Below are positions 52,315 through 60,703 of a stretch of DNA of 64,000 nucleotides, in pieces. The notes below the pieces were generated by a model, which saw only the letters and a program-made list of their open reading frames with translations, made no database searches and was not told the DNA's origin. This stretch comes from Burkholderia latens (GTDB lineage: Bacteria; Pseudomonadota; Gammaproteobacteria; Burkholderiales; Burkholderiaceae). The stretch is taken from positions 1 to 64,000 of the forward strand of contig NZ_CABVPL010000021.1 of NCBI RefSeq assembly GCF_902499045.1, written 5' to 3'. A program made the position numbers and the translations under genes. Positions within the stretch are counted from its first letter, which is position 1. The number at the start of each line of letters is the position of its first letter.

Positions 52315-53088
52315 TCAGACCTGCGCGAGCGCGTGCGCGTCGATGATCCGCACGCGCTTGCCGCGCGTTTCGACGAGCGCGTCCCGATGAAACCGCGAGA
52401 ACATCCGGCTGACCGTCTCGAGCTTCATGCCGAGATAGCAGCCGATTTCCTCGCGCGTCATCCGCAGGTTGAATTCCGATGCCGAATAGCCGCGCGCCTC
52501 GAAGCGCGACGACAGGTTCAGCAGAAAATGCGCGACGCGCTGCTCGGCCGACATCGTTCCGAGCAGCAGCATCTGGCTCGATTCGCGGACGATCTCGCTG
52601 CTCAGCATCTGATAGAGAAAATGCTGCATCGGCTTCATTTCGCGGCATGCGGCCTCGAGCGCGCCGAACGGGATGATGCACACGACGCTGTCCTCGAGCG
52701 CGATCGCGTCGCAGCAGTGCTGGCCGCCGCCGATCCCGTCCATCCCGAGCGTTTCGCCGGCGATCTGGAAGCCGGTCACGTGCTCGCGGCCGTCGCGATG
52801 CATCATCACCGTCTTGAACGACCCCGCGCGCACCGCGTAGATGCTGTGGAACGGATCGTCGGTGCGGAACAGCGCGTCGCCCTGACGAACGTGCCGGGTC
52901 GAGCAGATGATCGCGTCGAGCCGGCCGTAGTCGTCGGCGGTGAGATCCGGCGGCAGGCACATCGAGCGCATCGCGCAGCCCGAGCAGCGCGCGACCTGAT
53001 GTTTGGCGACGTCGGTGCGTGCAACCTCATGAAGCGGAATCGCGGGCCGACGCGCGACGGGCACGGCGCAGGCGGTGGCGGTAGACAT
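52315..53088 (-). CDS. fnr: FNR-type oxygen-responsive regulator
   Basis: 257 aa. The N-terminal cluster Cys35, Cys38, Cys44 (ARCSGCAMRSMC) plus Cys125 or Cys126 (GQHCCDAI) matches the four [4Fe-4S] ligands of E. coli FNR. The cNMP-like barrel follows, then the HTH with the FNR-type recognition helix LETVSRMFSRF, which reads TTGAT-like half sites. It should activate low-oxygen genes when the cluster is intact. It lies 17 bp after the response-regulator gene on the same strand, so the two are co-transcribed. Confidence 0.9.
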   Translation of the reverse strand: MSTATACAVPVARRPAIPLHEVARTDVAKHQVARCSGCAMRSMCLPPDLTADDYGRLDAIICSTRHVRQGDALFRTDDPFHSIYAVRAGSFKTVMMHRDGREHVTGFQIAGETLGMDGIGGGQHCCDAIALEDSVVCIIPFGALEAACREMKPMQHFLYQMLSSEIVRESSQMLLLGTMSAEQRVAHFLLNLSSRFEARGYSASEFNLRMTREEIGCYLGMKLETVSRMFSRFHRDALVETRGKRVRIIDAHALAQV

Positions 53089-53105
53089 GAATCACTCCGG
53101 CTCGG

Positions 53106-53513
53106 TCAGGGGTGGTGCGCGCGAGCGCGTACCAGGGATTCGATGACGCGGCATGCAGCGTCGAATTCGGCGGTCTTGTCGAAGAAATGATCGGCGCCCG
53201 CTGCCGCACATGCCTCTCTGAATGCCGGCGCCGAGTGGTTCGTCAACACGATCGTGACGACCCGCGGCGCGGCCTTCGACAACATGCCGATCAGGTCGAG
53301 ACCGCTGCCGTCCGCGAGCCGCAGGTCGGCGATCACCACGTCCGCGCCGCTGCCGACGATCTGCATCCACGCGTCCTCGCCGTCTTCCGCTTCGCCGACC
53401 ACCACGACACCGCGAATCGCGCCGACGAGCAGCGCGATCCGTTGCCGGACGGCGACGGCGTGATCGACGAGAAACACCCGGAGCGCGGCGTCGGGTGGCA
53501 GGCTGGCATTCAT
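53106..53513 (-). CDS. Single-domain response regulator (receiver only)
   Basis: 135 aa, one CheY-like receiver with no output domain. The phospho-acceptor Asp is in VVIADLRLADGSG (about residue 61). The acidic pocket has FLVDH instead of a double acidic pair, and the conserved Lys is in FFDKTAEFD. It is the first gene of an operon with fnr. No histidine kinase is adjacent, so it may act in a phosphorelay or through protein contacts. The start MNASLPPD has GGCCGCATG upstream and weak ribosome-site support. Confidence 0.85.
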   Translation of the reverse strand: MNASLPPDAALRVFLVDHAVAVRQRIALLVGAIRGVVVVGEAEDGEDAWMQIVGSGADVVIADLRLADGSGLDLIGMLSKAAPRVVTIVLTNHSAPAFREACAAAGADHFFDKTAEFDAACRVIESLVRARAHHP

Positions 53514-53568
53514 GCGGCCAGTATCGTGTTGCGCCGCCAAAAATGAAATCGGCCGAATTGGAAGTTCG

Positions 53569-53612
53569 TGTAGGCCGCTTCGACGCGTTGTAGGGCGTTT
53601 CCTACAACGCGT
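53569..53612. promoter_or_regulatory. Three TGTAGG boxes with a 12-bp inverted repeat
   Basis: TGTAGG occurs at 53569-53574 and 53589-53594, exactly 20 bp apart, and inverted (CCTACA) at 53601-53606. The last two lie in a perfect inverted repeat, ACGCGTTGTAGG-N6-CCTACAACGCGT (53583-53612). It sits 70 bp upstream of the response regulator-fnr operon and also downstream of the convergent-strand cyclodeaminase gene. It looks like a cooperative operator, although a terminator hairpin role is possible. Confidence 0.55.
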
Positions 53613-53701
53613 ACGGAAAACCGGCGGCGCCGTGCGCGGGCCGCGGCGGCGCATGGGCGGCGCGCAAGCAGTTGCCGGGGGCCGCCGCCGTCGTCGCCGA
53701 A

Positions 53702-54637
53702 TCAGCCGCGCTGGCGCGCGTCCAGCGCATCGCGCGCCGCGCGGCACGCGGCGAGATCCCATGCGGCGCAGCCGACGGTCTTGAACAGCAGCGGGCCGCG
53801 GCGCTCGAAGCGGCCTGCCAGCACGTCGGCCAGCGACGCGACCTGCCGCCAGTCGACCTGCGCGACGATCAGATCGCCGGCCTCGTGGCGCGCGCCGGCC
53901 GGATCGTCGACGACGAGCCGGCTGTGGCGCACGGTGTCGGCGCCGATCTCGGCCGCATCGGCGGTGAACGCGCCGACACCCACCACCAGGCGGCCTTCGC
54001 GCGCCGCTTCGCGATAGACCGGCGTGCGGCTCGTCGTCAGCGTGACGACGACGTCGATCGCGTCGGGAATCGCGTCACCGTCGAGCGGCGCGAGCTGCGG
54101 CGCCTGCGCGCGGTGTGCGGCGCAGAACGCCGCCGCATTGCCGGCGCGCGAGCCGCGTACGTGCAGGCGCGCATCCGGAAAGATCGCCGCGAGCGCTTCC
54201 GCATGATTGGCCGCCTGCTTGCCGGTGCCGATCAGCAGGATGTCGCGGGGCGCGGCGCCGTGCAGCGCCTGGATCCCGAGCGCGGTGACGGCCGCCGTGC
54301 GGCGCCCGGTGACGGTCGGGCCGTCGAGCACGAAGCGCATTTCGCCCGTCGTCGCGTCGTACGCGCTGACCTGGCCGAGGATCGTGGGCAGGCCGCGTGC
54401 GCCGTTGCCCGGGCAGACGTTCACGAGCTTGTGGCTCGCAAGGTCGCGCGCACTCGACGGCATCGATAGCATCACGCCGCCCGCCTGCAGCGGCACGACG
54501 AGCCGTTCGGGGCTGCCGATTTCGCCGGCCGCGTATTCGGCGACGGTGTGCGTCAGCGTGGCGAGCAGCGCCGGGTAGTCGAGCAGCGCAGCCGTTTCGG
54601 CAGCGTCGAAGGCGGGAATCCGGGTGAGTGCGGTCAT
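53702..54637 (-). CDS. Ornithine cyclodeaminase-family enzyme, probable Pyr2C reductase
   Basis: 311 aa, OCD/mu-crystallin family. The substrate segment VMLSMPSSARDLASHKLVNV and the dinucleotide motif LLIGTGKQAANHAEAL are clear, and a C-terminal VDDPAGARHEAGDL follows. Family members in hydroxyproline clusters reduce delta-1-pyrroline-2-carboxylate to L-proline with NAD(P)H. Here the neighbours include a GntR regulator, an ABC binding protein and a proline-racemase homologue of the dehydratase type, so that role is the best inference over true ornithine cyclodeaminase. It is divergent from the GntR gene. Confidence 0.85.
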   Translation of the reverse strand: MTALTRIPAFDAAETAALLDYPALLATLTHTVAEYAAGEIGSPERLVVPLQAGGVMLSMPSSARDLASHKLVNVCPGNGARGLPTILGQVSAYDATTGEMRFVLDGPTVTGRRTAAVTALGIQALHGAAPRDILLIGTGKQAANHAEALAAIFPDARLHVRGSRAGNAAAFCAAHRAQAPQLAPLDGDAIPDAIDVVVTLTTSRTPVYREAAREGRLVVGVGAFTADAAEIGADTVRHSRLVVDDPAGARHEAGDLIVAQVDWRQVASLADVLAGRFERRGPLLFKTVGCAAWDLAACRAARDALDARQRG

Positions 54638-54906
54638 CGTGTCGGTCGGTCGTGTCGTGGAGCGCGGGGCGGCGCGCGCATCGCGCGCTCGCCGCGGAAG
54701 CCGCCGGTCAGCGCGACGGCACGCATGGTGGATCGAATCTATACCAGTTTCCCGCTGTCCCGCAATCCGGGAAATCGGGCGGATCGCCGATTTTGGTTCT
54801 AATATCCGTCCACACGGGCCGTCGGCTGTACCGGTGCCGATGCGGCTCCGATATAGTGCGAACCCGTTCCCGAACCACCGTCCCGACCGGGCAGGAGTCC
54901 CAGACG

Positions 54907-55641
54907 ATGTCCATACGTCCCGAATCGCTCGAAGCCGGTTTCCGGCCGCTGCAGATCTACGAACAGGTCGCCGAGAAGATCCGCGACGAGATCCGCGCGG
55001 GCCGCTATCCGGCCGACTCGCGGCTGCCGTCGGAGCGCGAGCTCGCGGCGCTGTTCCAGGTCGGCCGGCCCGCCGTGCGCGAGGCGCTCGGCGCGTTGCA
55101 GAACGAAGGGCTCGTGTTCACCAAGCGCAATTCGGGCACCTACGTCGTATCGGCGCCGCTCGACGTGCTCGCGCAACGGGGCGACGCGCGCGACACGCCG
55201 GATGCGGACTTCAGCCCGACGTCGACGCTCGACGTGCGGCTCATCCTCGAGCCCGCGATCGCGCGGCTCGCGGCGTCGCACGGCCGCGCCGATCCCGTCG
55301 CCGAGCGCTACCTCGCGCAAATGGAGACCATCACCGACATCGACGATCCGCAGCAGCGCGCGCTGTGGAACGAGAGCGATCGGCTGTTCCACCGGCAGCT
55401 CGCGCTGATGACCGGCGATGCGCTGATCGTGAAGATCGCGGACGAAGTCGCGAAGACGATGGATCAGCCGCTGTGGAAGCGGCTGAAGGACGACGGCATC
55501 TACGACGCGGGCCGGATCCGGCTCTACGTGTCCGAGCACCGGCTGATCTACGAGGCGGTCGTGTCCGGCGACGCCGACGCGGCCGCGTTCTACGTCGAGC
55601 AGCACATTCGGCGCGTGCGGCGCGACATCGCGCCGAAGTGA
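54907..55641 (+). CDS. FadR-subfamily GntR transcriptional regulator
   Basis: 244 aa. N-terminal winged HTH (residues about 14-80; SERELAALFQVGRPAVREAL) and an all-helical FCD ligand domain with metal-site-like residues in FHRQLALMTGDAL and the C-terminal HRLIYEAVVSGDADAA. It probably senses a hydroxyproline-derived acid and represses the adjacent transport and catabolic genes. GGAGTCCCAGACG precedes the ATG. The upstream open frame is a shadow. Confidence 0.9.
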   Translation: MSIRPESLEAGFRPLQIYEQVAEKIRDEIRAGRYPADSRLPSERELAALFQVGRPAVREALGALQNEGLVFTKRNSGTYVVSAPLDVLAQRGDARDTPDADFSPTSTLDVRLILEPAIARLAASHGRADPVAERYLAQMETITDIDDPQQRALWNESDRLFHRQLALMTGDALIVKIADEVAKTMDQPLWKRLKDDGIYDAGRIRLYVSEHRLIYEAVVSGDADAAAFYVEQHIRRVRRDIAPK

Positions 55642-55664
55642 CGCCGAATCCGCTGGGCTTCGAC

Positions 55665-55690
55665 AGGCTGGTTCGAGAATCGACCAGCCT
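55665..55690. terminator. Hairpin between gntR and the binding-protein gene
   Basis: AGGCTGG and CCAGCCT pair, extended by a TCGA-GAA-TCGA top with a one-base bulge. It lies 24 bp after the gntR stop codon. No T run follows, so it may act as a weak terminator or processing site. Confidence 0.45.
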
Positions 55691-55739
55691 CACCGCAAAC
55701 ATTTTGAAATTGCTTGCGTAGCAACCACGCGTGTCCTAC

Positions 55740-55761
55740 ATTGGTTTCGCATAAAACCAAT
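55740..55761. promoter_or_regulatory. Inverted repeat ATTGGTTT-N6-AAACCAAT
   Basis: A perfect 8-bp inverted repeat ends immediately before the AGGAGACG ribosome site of the ABC binding-protein gene. TTGGT and ACCAA half sites are typical of FadR-subfamily GntR operators, though the spacing here is wider than usual. It is the most likely binding site of the GntR protein encoded just upstream, where binding would block transcription; an mRNA hairpin effect is an alternative. Confidence 0.5.
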
Positions 55762-55772
55762 CAGGAGACGCC

Positions 55773-56894
55773 ATGCGACACCTCATGACCGCGCTCTCGG
55801 TGGCCATAGCCGCCGGCGCGCTGACTTCCGCGCACGCGCAGGAAGTCGTGATGATCGGCCATTCGGCGCCGCTGACCGGCCCGCAGGCCGCGAACGGCAA
55901 GGACAACGAGAACGGCGCGCGCCTCGCCGTCGACGAGCTGAACAAGGCCGGCGTGAAGGTCGCCGGCAAGACGGTCACGTTCAAGCTCGTGTCCGAGGAC
56001 GACCAGGCCGACCCGAAGGCGGGCGTGCAGGTCGCGCAGAACCTGGTCGACAAGGGTGTCGTTGCGGTGCTCGGGCCGTACAACTCCGGCGTCGCGATTC
56101 CGGCGTCGCGCGTGTACGCGAATGCCGGCGTGCCGATGCTGCCGGTCGCGTCGAACCCGGCGCTCACGCGCCAGGGCTTCAAGAACATCTTCCGGATCGG
56201 CGCGAGCGACGAACAGCTCGGCGGCACGATGGCCACGTTCGCGGCGAAGACGTTGAACGCGAAAACCGCCGCCGTGATCGACGATCGCACCGCGTACGGG
56301 CAGGGCGTCGCCGAGCAGTTCATGAACGTCGCGAAGGCGAACGGGATCCGGATCGTCGATCAGGAGTACACGAACTCGTCGGCCACCGACTTCCTCGGCA
56401 TTCTCACCAAGATCAAGGCCGGCAACCCGGACGTGATCTTCCTCGGCGGCTATGCGGCGCAGGGCGCCCCGATGGCGAAGCAGATGAAGCAGCGCGGCTT
56501 GCGCGCGAAGCTGCTCGGCGGCGACGGCATCTGTTCGGCCGACATGGGCAAGGTCGCGGGCGAGGCCGCGTCCATCGTCTATTGCGCGCAGGGCGGCGTC
56601 GCGCTCGAGAAGACGCCGGCCGGCCGCGAATTCCTGAAGAAGTATCACGACACGTATCACACCGATACGCAGGTCTACGGCGTCAATTACTACGACGGCA
56701 TGAAGCTGCTCGCCGACGCGATGGTCAAGGCCGGCACGACCACCGACAAGGCGAAGCTGATCGCGCAGCTCGCGAAATCGAACTACGCGGGTGTCGCGGG
56801 CACCTATTCGTTCGACGAACGCGGCGACCTGAAGGGCGCGCCGACCACCGTCTACGTGATCCGCAACGGGCTGCCGGTGCCGTACGCGAAGTAA
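55773..56894 (+). CDS. ABC transporter substrate-binding protein (LivK-like)
   Basis: 373 aa, periplasmic binding protein of the hydrophobic amino-acid (HAAT) type. Signal peptide MRHLMTALSVAIAAGALTSA (cut near AHAQ) is followed by EVVMIGHSAPLTGPQAANGK, the family start. No permease or ATPase genes are adjacent, so it must share a transporter with a distant operon. Its place between gntR and the hydroxyproline dehydratase gene suggests it binds a hydroxyproline or related imino acid; this is inference. AGGAGACGCC precedes the ATG. Confidence 0.9.
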   Translation: MRHLMTALSVAIAAGALTSAHAQEVVMIGHSAPLTGPQAANGKDNENGARLAVDELNKAGVKVAGKTVTFKLVSEDDQADPKAGVQVAQNLVDKGVVAVLGPYNSGVAIPASRVYANAGVPMLPVASNPALTRQGFKNIFRIGASDEQLGGTMATFAAKTLNAKTAAVIDDRTAYGQGVAEQFMNVAKANGIRIVDQEYTNSSATDFLGILTKIKAGNPDVIFLGGYAAQGAPMAKQMKQRGLRAKLLGGDGICSADMGKVAGEAASIVYCAQGGVALEKTPAGREFLKKYHDTYHTDTQVYGVNYYDGMKLLADAMVKAGTTTDKAKLIAQLAKSNYAGVAGTYSFDERGDLKGAPTTVYVIRNGLPVPYAK

Positions 56895-56949
56895 TCGTCA
56901 CCGGACGGCGCGCGGGCGCTGTCCTTCGTCTTCACGCTTTCGATCCTCG

Positions 56950-57957
56950 ATGAAAATTTCCCGATCCCTTTCCACCGTCGAAGTCCATACCGGCGGTGAA
57001 GCGTTCCGCATCGTCACGAGCGGGCTGCCGCGCCTGCCCGGCGACACGATCGTCCAGCGCCGCGCGTGGCTCAAAGAGAACGCCGACGAGATCCGCCGCG
57101 CGCTGATGTTCGAACCGCGCGGCCACGCCGACATGTACGGCGGCTACCTGACCGAGCCGGTGTCGCCGAACGCGGATTTCGGCGTGATCTTCGTGCACAA
57201 CGAAGGCTACAGCGACCATTGCGGGCACGGCGTGATCGCGTTGTCGACGGCCGCGGTCGAGCTCGGCTGGGTGCAGCGCACGATGCCGGAGACGCGCGTG
57301 GGCATCGACGCGCCGTGCGGCTTCATCGAGGCATTCGTCAAATGGGACGGCGAGCACGCGGGCCCGGTGCGCTTCGTCAACGTGCCGTCGTTCATCTGGC
57401 GGCGCGACGTGTCGGTCGATACGCCGTCGTTCGGCGCCGTGACCGGCGACATCGCATACGGCGGCGCGTTCTATTTCTACGTCGACGGCGCGCCGTTCGG
57501 CCTGCCGGTGCGCGAGGCGGCGGTGGAGCAGCTGATCCGCTTCGGCGCGGAAGTGAAGGCCGCTGCGAACGCGAAGTTTCCGGTCGTGCATCCGGAGATT
57601 CCGGAAATCAACCATATCTACGGCACGATCATCGCGAACGCGCCGCGCCACCCGGGCTCGACGCAGGCGAACTGCTGCGTGTTCGCGGATCGCGAGGTCG
57701 ACCGCTCGCCGACCGGCTCCGGCACCGGCGGCCGCGTCGCGCAGCTGTACCAGCGCGGGCTGCTCGCGGCCGGCGACACGCTCGTCAACGAGTCGATCGT
57801 CGGCACGGTATTCAAAGGGCGCGTGCTGCGCGAAACGACGGTCGGCGGCATCCCGGCCGTGATCCCGGAAGTGGAGGGCAGCGCGCACATCTGCGGATTC
57901 GCGAACTGGATCGTCGACGAGCGCGATCCGCTGACCTACGGTTTCCTCGTGCGCTGA
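56950..57957 (+). CDS. trans-3-hydroxy-L-proline dehydratase (proline racemase family)
   Basis: 335 aa, proline racemase fold. Cys91 (SDHCGHGVIAL) is present, but the second catalytic position reads Thr255 (DRSPTGSGTGG) in place of the second Cys of racemases and epimerases. The Cys/Thr pair is the signature of trans-3-hydroxy-L-proline dehydratases (EC 4.2.1.77), which give delta-1-pyrroline-2-carboxylate. The reductase-type gene at 53.7 kb could finish the route to proline. It begins 55 bp after the binding-protein gene and is followed by a terminator. Confidence 0.85.
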   Translation: MKISRSLSTVEVHTGGEAFRIVTSGLPRLPGDTIVQRRAWLKENADEIRRALMFEPRGHADMYGGYLTEPVSPNADFGVIFVHNEGYSDHCGHGVIALSTAAVELGWVQRTMPETRVGIDAPCGFIEAFVKWDGEHAGPVRFVNVPSFIWRRDVSVDTPSFGAVTGDIAYGGAFYFYVDGAPFGLPVREAAVEQLIRFGAEVKAAANAKFPVVHPEIPEINHIYGTIIANAPRHPGSTQANCCVFADREVDRSPTGSGTGGRVAQLYQRGLLAAGDTLVNESIVGTVFKGRVLRETTVGGIPAVIPEVEGSAHICGFANWIVDERDPLTYGFLVR

Positions 57958-57991
57958 ACAGCGGCGCGCGATACGCAGTCGTACCCGGTCT

Positions 57992-58026
57992 GGCGCGTCG
58001 TCCCGTTGCGGGCGCGCGCCTTTTTT
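57992..58026 (+). terminator. Intrinsic terminator after the dehydratase gene
   Basis: GGCGCG...CGCGCC with an inner CCCG-TTG-CGGG stem forms a bulged GC-rich hairpin, followed by six T residues (58021-58026), 34 bp after the dehydratase stop codon. Confidence 0.8.
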
Positions 58027-58138
58027 GCCGTCAACCCGCGCGATCCGGCGCGATTCGCGTCGGCGGGGGGCGCGCGCCAGCCGGTGAGCGACGCGACTTT
58101 TGGTACGATGCAGCCTTTCCAGCAGATCCCCCACCCGC

Positions 58139-60703
58139 GTGAATCGCCGAAACGTGTCGTCAGTGCGTGACCTTTGTGCCAGCTGGGTCGCGCGCGCCCA
58201 ACCCGTCGCGGCCGCTGCCGCCGTGTCCATCAAGCGTGTGCTGGCCGCTGGCTGGCACCATGTCCGCCATCCGACGCGCCGCGGCGTGCTGCGCGCCGCC
58301 GTCGCCGTGCCGGCGCTGTTCCTGCTTTACGTGCTGGCGCTGATTCCGTTCACGCCGGGCATCGGCGACATCCGCAAGGCGCGCGTCGACCAGCCCGCGC
58401 AAGTGCTGTCCGCCGACGGCAAGCTGCTCGCGGAATTCAAGCCGTCGAATCGCGAATGGGTGCCGCTCAAGCAGATTTCGCCGCACATGGTCGATGCGCT
58501 GATCGCGACCGAGGACCATCGCTTCTACGAGCATCACGGGCTCGACTGGAAGCGCACGGCGTCGGCCGCGCTCCATACGTTCTCGGGCGACCGCCAGGGC
58601 GGCTCGACGATCACGCAGCAGCTCGCGCGCAACCTGTATCCGGACGAGATCGGCCGTGCGCCGACGCTCACCCGCAAGCTGAAGGAGGCGATCACCGCGC
58701 TGAAGATCGAGGCTGTGTACAGCAAGGACCAGATCCTCGAGACCTACCTGAACACGGTGCCGTTCCTGTACAACGCGTACGGCGTCGAGATGGCCGCGCG
58801 CACCTATTTCGACAAGTCGGCCGACGAGCTCGACGTGCTCGACAGCGCGACGCTCGTCGGGATGCTGAAGGGCAACAGCTACTACAACCCGGTGCTGAAC
58901 CCGGAGCGCGCACTGCAGCGGCGCAACACCGTGCTCGGCCAGATGGTGAAGTACGGCAAGCTGTCGCCCGCGCAGTTCGCGCAACTGCAGCGCCGGCCGC
59001 TGCGCGTGGACTTCGAGCGCCAGAAGGAGCCGCCGGGGCCCGCGCCGCATTTCGCGCAGCAACTGCGCAAATGGCTGATCGGCTGGGCCGACCGCAACGA
59101 CTACAACATCTATTCGGACGGGCTGATCGTGCGCACCACGATCGATGCGCGGCTGCAGCGGATCGCGACGCAGGCGCTGACGCAGCAGGCGAACCAGTTG
59201 CAGGCAATCGCGAACAACGCATGGAGCGGCCGCGACGGCTGCGGCACCGACAACGAGGTATTCCGCACGTTCATGCGCGAATCGCCCGAGTACAAGGCCG
59301 CGCTGGATGCCGGCAAGAACGACGCGGCGGCGATGAAGCAGCTCGCTGCCGATCGCGGCTTCATGCGCGCGCTATGCAAGGCGAAGACCGACGTGCAGGC
59401 CGGCTTCGTCGCGATCGATCCGCGCGACGGGCAGATCCGCGCGTGGGTCGGCAGCCGCGATTTCACGAGCGAGCCGTTCGATCACGTCGCGCAGGCGCGG
59501 CGCCAGCCGGGATCGACGTTCAAGCCGTTCGTCTATGGCGTCGCGTTCGCGAACGGGATGAAGCCCGAAGACACGTTCATCGACCAGGCAGTCGAGATTC
59601 CGCTGAAGGGCGGCGAGATCTGGCGGCCGAACGACGACGTGCCGCCCACCGGCAAGCCGATGACGCTGCGCGACGCGGTCGCGCTGTCGCGCAACCGGAT
59701 CACCGCGCAGGTGATGGAGAAGGTCGGCCCGTCTGCCGTCGCGCGGCTTGCCCGCGACATGGGCGTGCGCGAAAGTCCGCTCGAGCGCGTGCCGTCGCTC
59801 GCGCTCGGCACGAGCCCCGTGACGCTGAAGGAAATGGTCGCGTCGTACGCGACGATCGCGAACGGCGGACTGTACGTCGCACCGCAGATGGTCACGCGCA
59901 TCGAGAACCGTCACGGCGACGTGCTCGCCGAATACGCGCCGGCGCCGCCGGAGCGCGCGCTCGATGCGGAAACCGACAAGACGCTGCTCGACGTGATGCG
60001 CGACGTCGTGACGCGCGGCACCGGCAGCAGCATCCGCACGCGCTTCGGCGTGCGCGGCGACGTCGCCGGCAAGACCGGCACCACGCAGGACAACGCGGAC
60101 GGCTGGTTCATTCTGATGCAGCCGGGGCTCGTCGCCGGCGCGTGGGTCGGCTTCGACGACGGCCGCGTGACCCTGCGCAGCGACTACTGGGGCCAAGGCG
60201 CGCACAGTGCGCTGCCGATCGTCGGCGACTTCTTCCAGCGCGCGCAGCGTGCACGGATCGTCGATGCCAAGCTGAAATTCGATACCGAGCCGTCGCCCGG
60301 CTGGTTCGCGTCGGTGCGCGATCGCGTGACGGACCTGTTCGACGGATGGTTCGGGTCCGAGCCGAAGAAGACGCCGACGCCGGTCAGGACGCAGCGGATC
60401 GAGCCGGAGCCGGAGTCGGCGGCGGACGAAAGTGCGGCGTCGGCTGCCTCCGCGGCATCGGCGCCCGACGCTGCGTCCGGCGGCATCGTCGAGGAATGGA
60501 TTCCGGCATCGGAAGTGGCCGCGTCGGCCGCTGCGTTGTCGGCGGGCGCATCGCAGCCGCAGCCCGGACAGCCGCCGGCAGCGGGCGGCAGCGCGGCGAG
60601 CCCGGCCAACGCGGGGAGCGGGAGCGTCGGCTCCGCACCGGCCGCCGCGCCTTCGCCGGCACCTGCGCCGGTTTCGCCCGACGCGGCCAGCAGTACCCAG
60701 TAA
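58139..60703 (+). CDS. Class A penicillin-binding protein (transglycosylase/transpeptidase)
   Basis: About 854 aa, a bifunctional murein synthase. The inner-membrane helix is near residues 50-72. The glycosyltransferase domain has IATEDHRFYEHHGLDWKR and GGSTITQQLARN. The transpeptidase domain has the active-site serine in PGSTFKPF, the SRN box (ALSRNRIT) and the KTG box (AGKTGTTQ). The last 130 residues are Ala/Pro/Ser-rich low-complexity sequence. The start is uncertain: a GTG at 58139 is used because a -10-like TACGAT (58104-58109) lies between it and the TTG at 58100. Confidence 0.88.
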   Translation: MNRRNVSSVRDLCASWVARAQPVAAAAAVSIKRVLAAGWHHVRHPTRRGVLRAAVAVPALFLLYVLALIPFTPGIGDIRKARVDQPAQVLSADGKLLAEFKPSNREWVPLKQISPHMVDALIATEDHRFYEHHGLDWKRTASAALHTFSGDRQGGSTITQQLARNLYPDEIGRAPTLTRKLKEAITALKIEAVYSKDQILETYLNTVPFLYNAYGVEMAARTYFDKSADELDVLDSATLVGMLKGNSYYNPVLNPERALQRRNTVLGQMVKYGKLSPAQFAQLQRRPLRVDFERQKEPPGPAPHFAQQLRKWLIGWADRNDYNIYSDGLIVRTTIDARLQRIATQALTQQANQLQAIANNAWSGRDGCGTDNEVFRTFMRESPEYKAALDAGKNDAAAMKQLAADRGFMRALCKAKTDVQAGFVAIDPRDGQIRAWVGSRDFTSEPFDHVAQARRQPGSTFKPFVYGVAFANGMKPEDTFIDQAVEIPLKGGEIWRPNDDVPPTGKPMTLRDAVALSRNRITAQVMEKVGPSAVARLARDMGVRESPLERVPSLALGTSPVTLKEMVASYATIANGGLYVAPQMVTRIENRHGDVLAEYAPAPPERALDAETDKTLLDVMRDVVTRGTGSSIRTRFGVRGDVAGKTGTTQDNADGWFILMQPGLVAGAWVGFDDGRVTLRSDYWGQGAHSALPIVGDFFQRAQRARIVDAKLKFDTEPSPGWFASVRDRVTDLFDGWFGSEPKKTPTPVRTQRIEPEPESAADESAASAASAASAPDAASGGIVEEWIPASEVAASAAALSAGASQPQPGQPPAAGGSAASPANAGSGSVGSAPAAAPSPAPAPVSPDAASSTQ

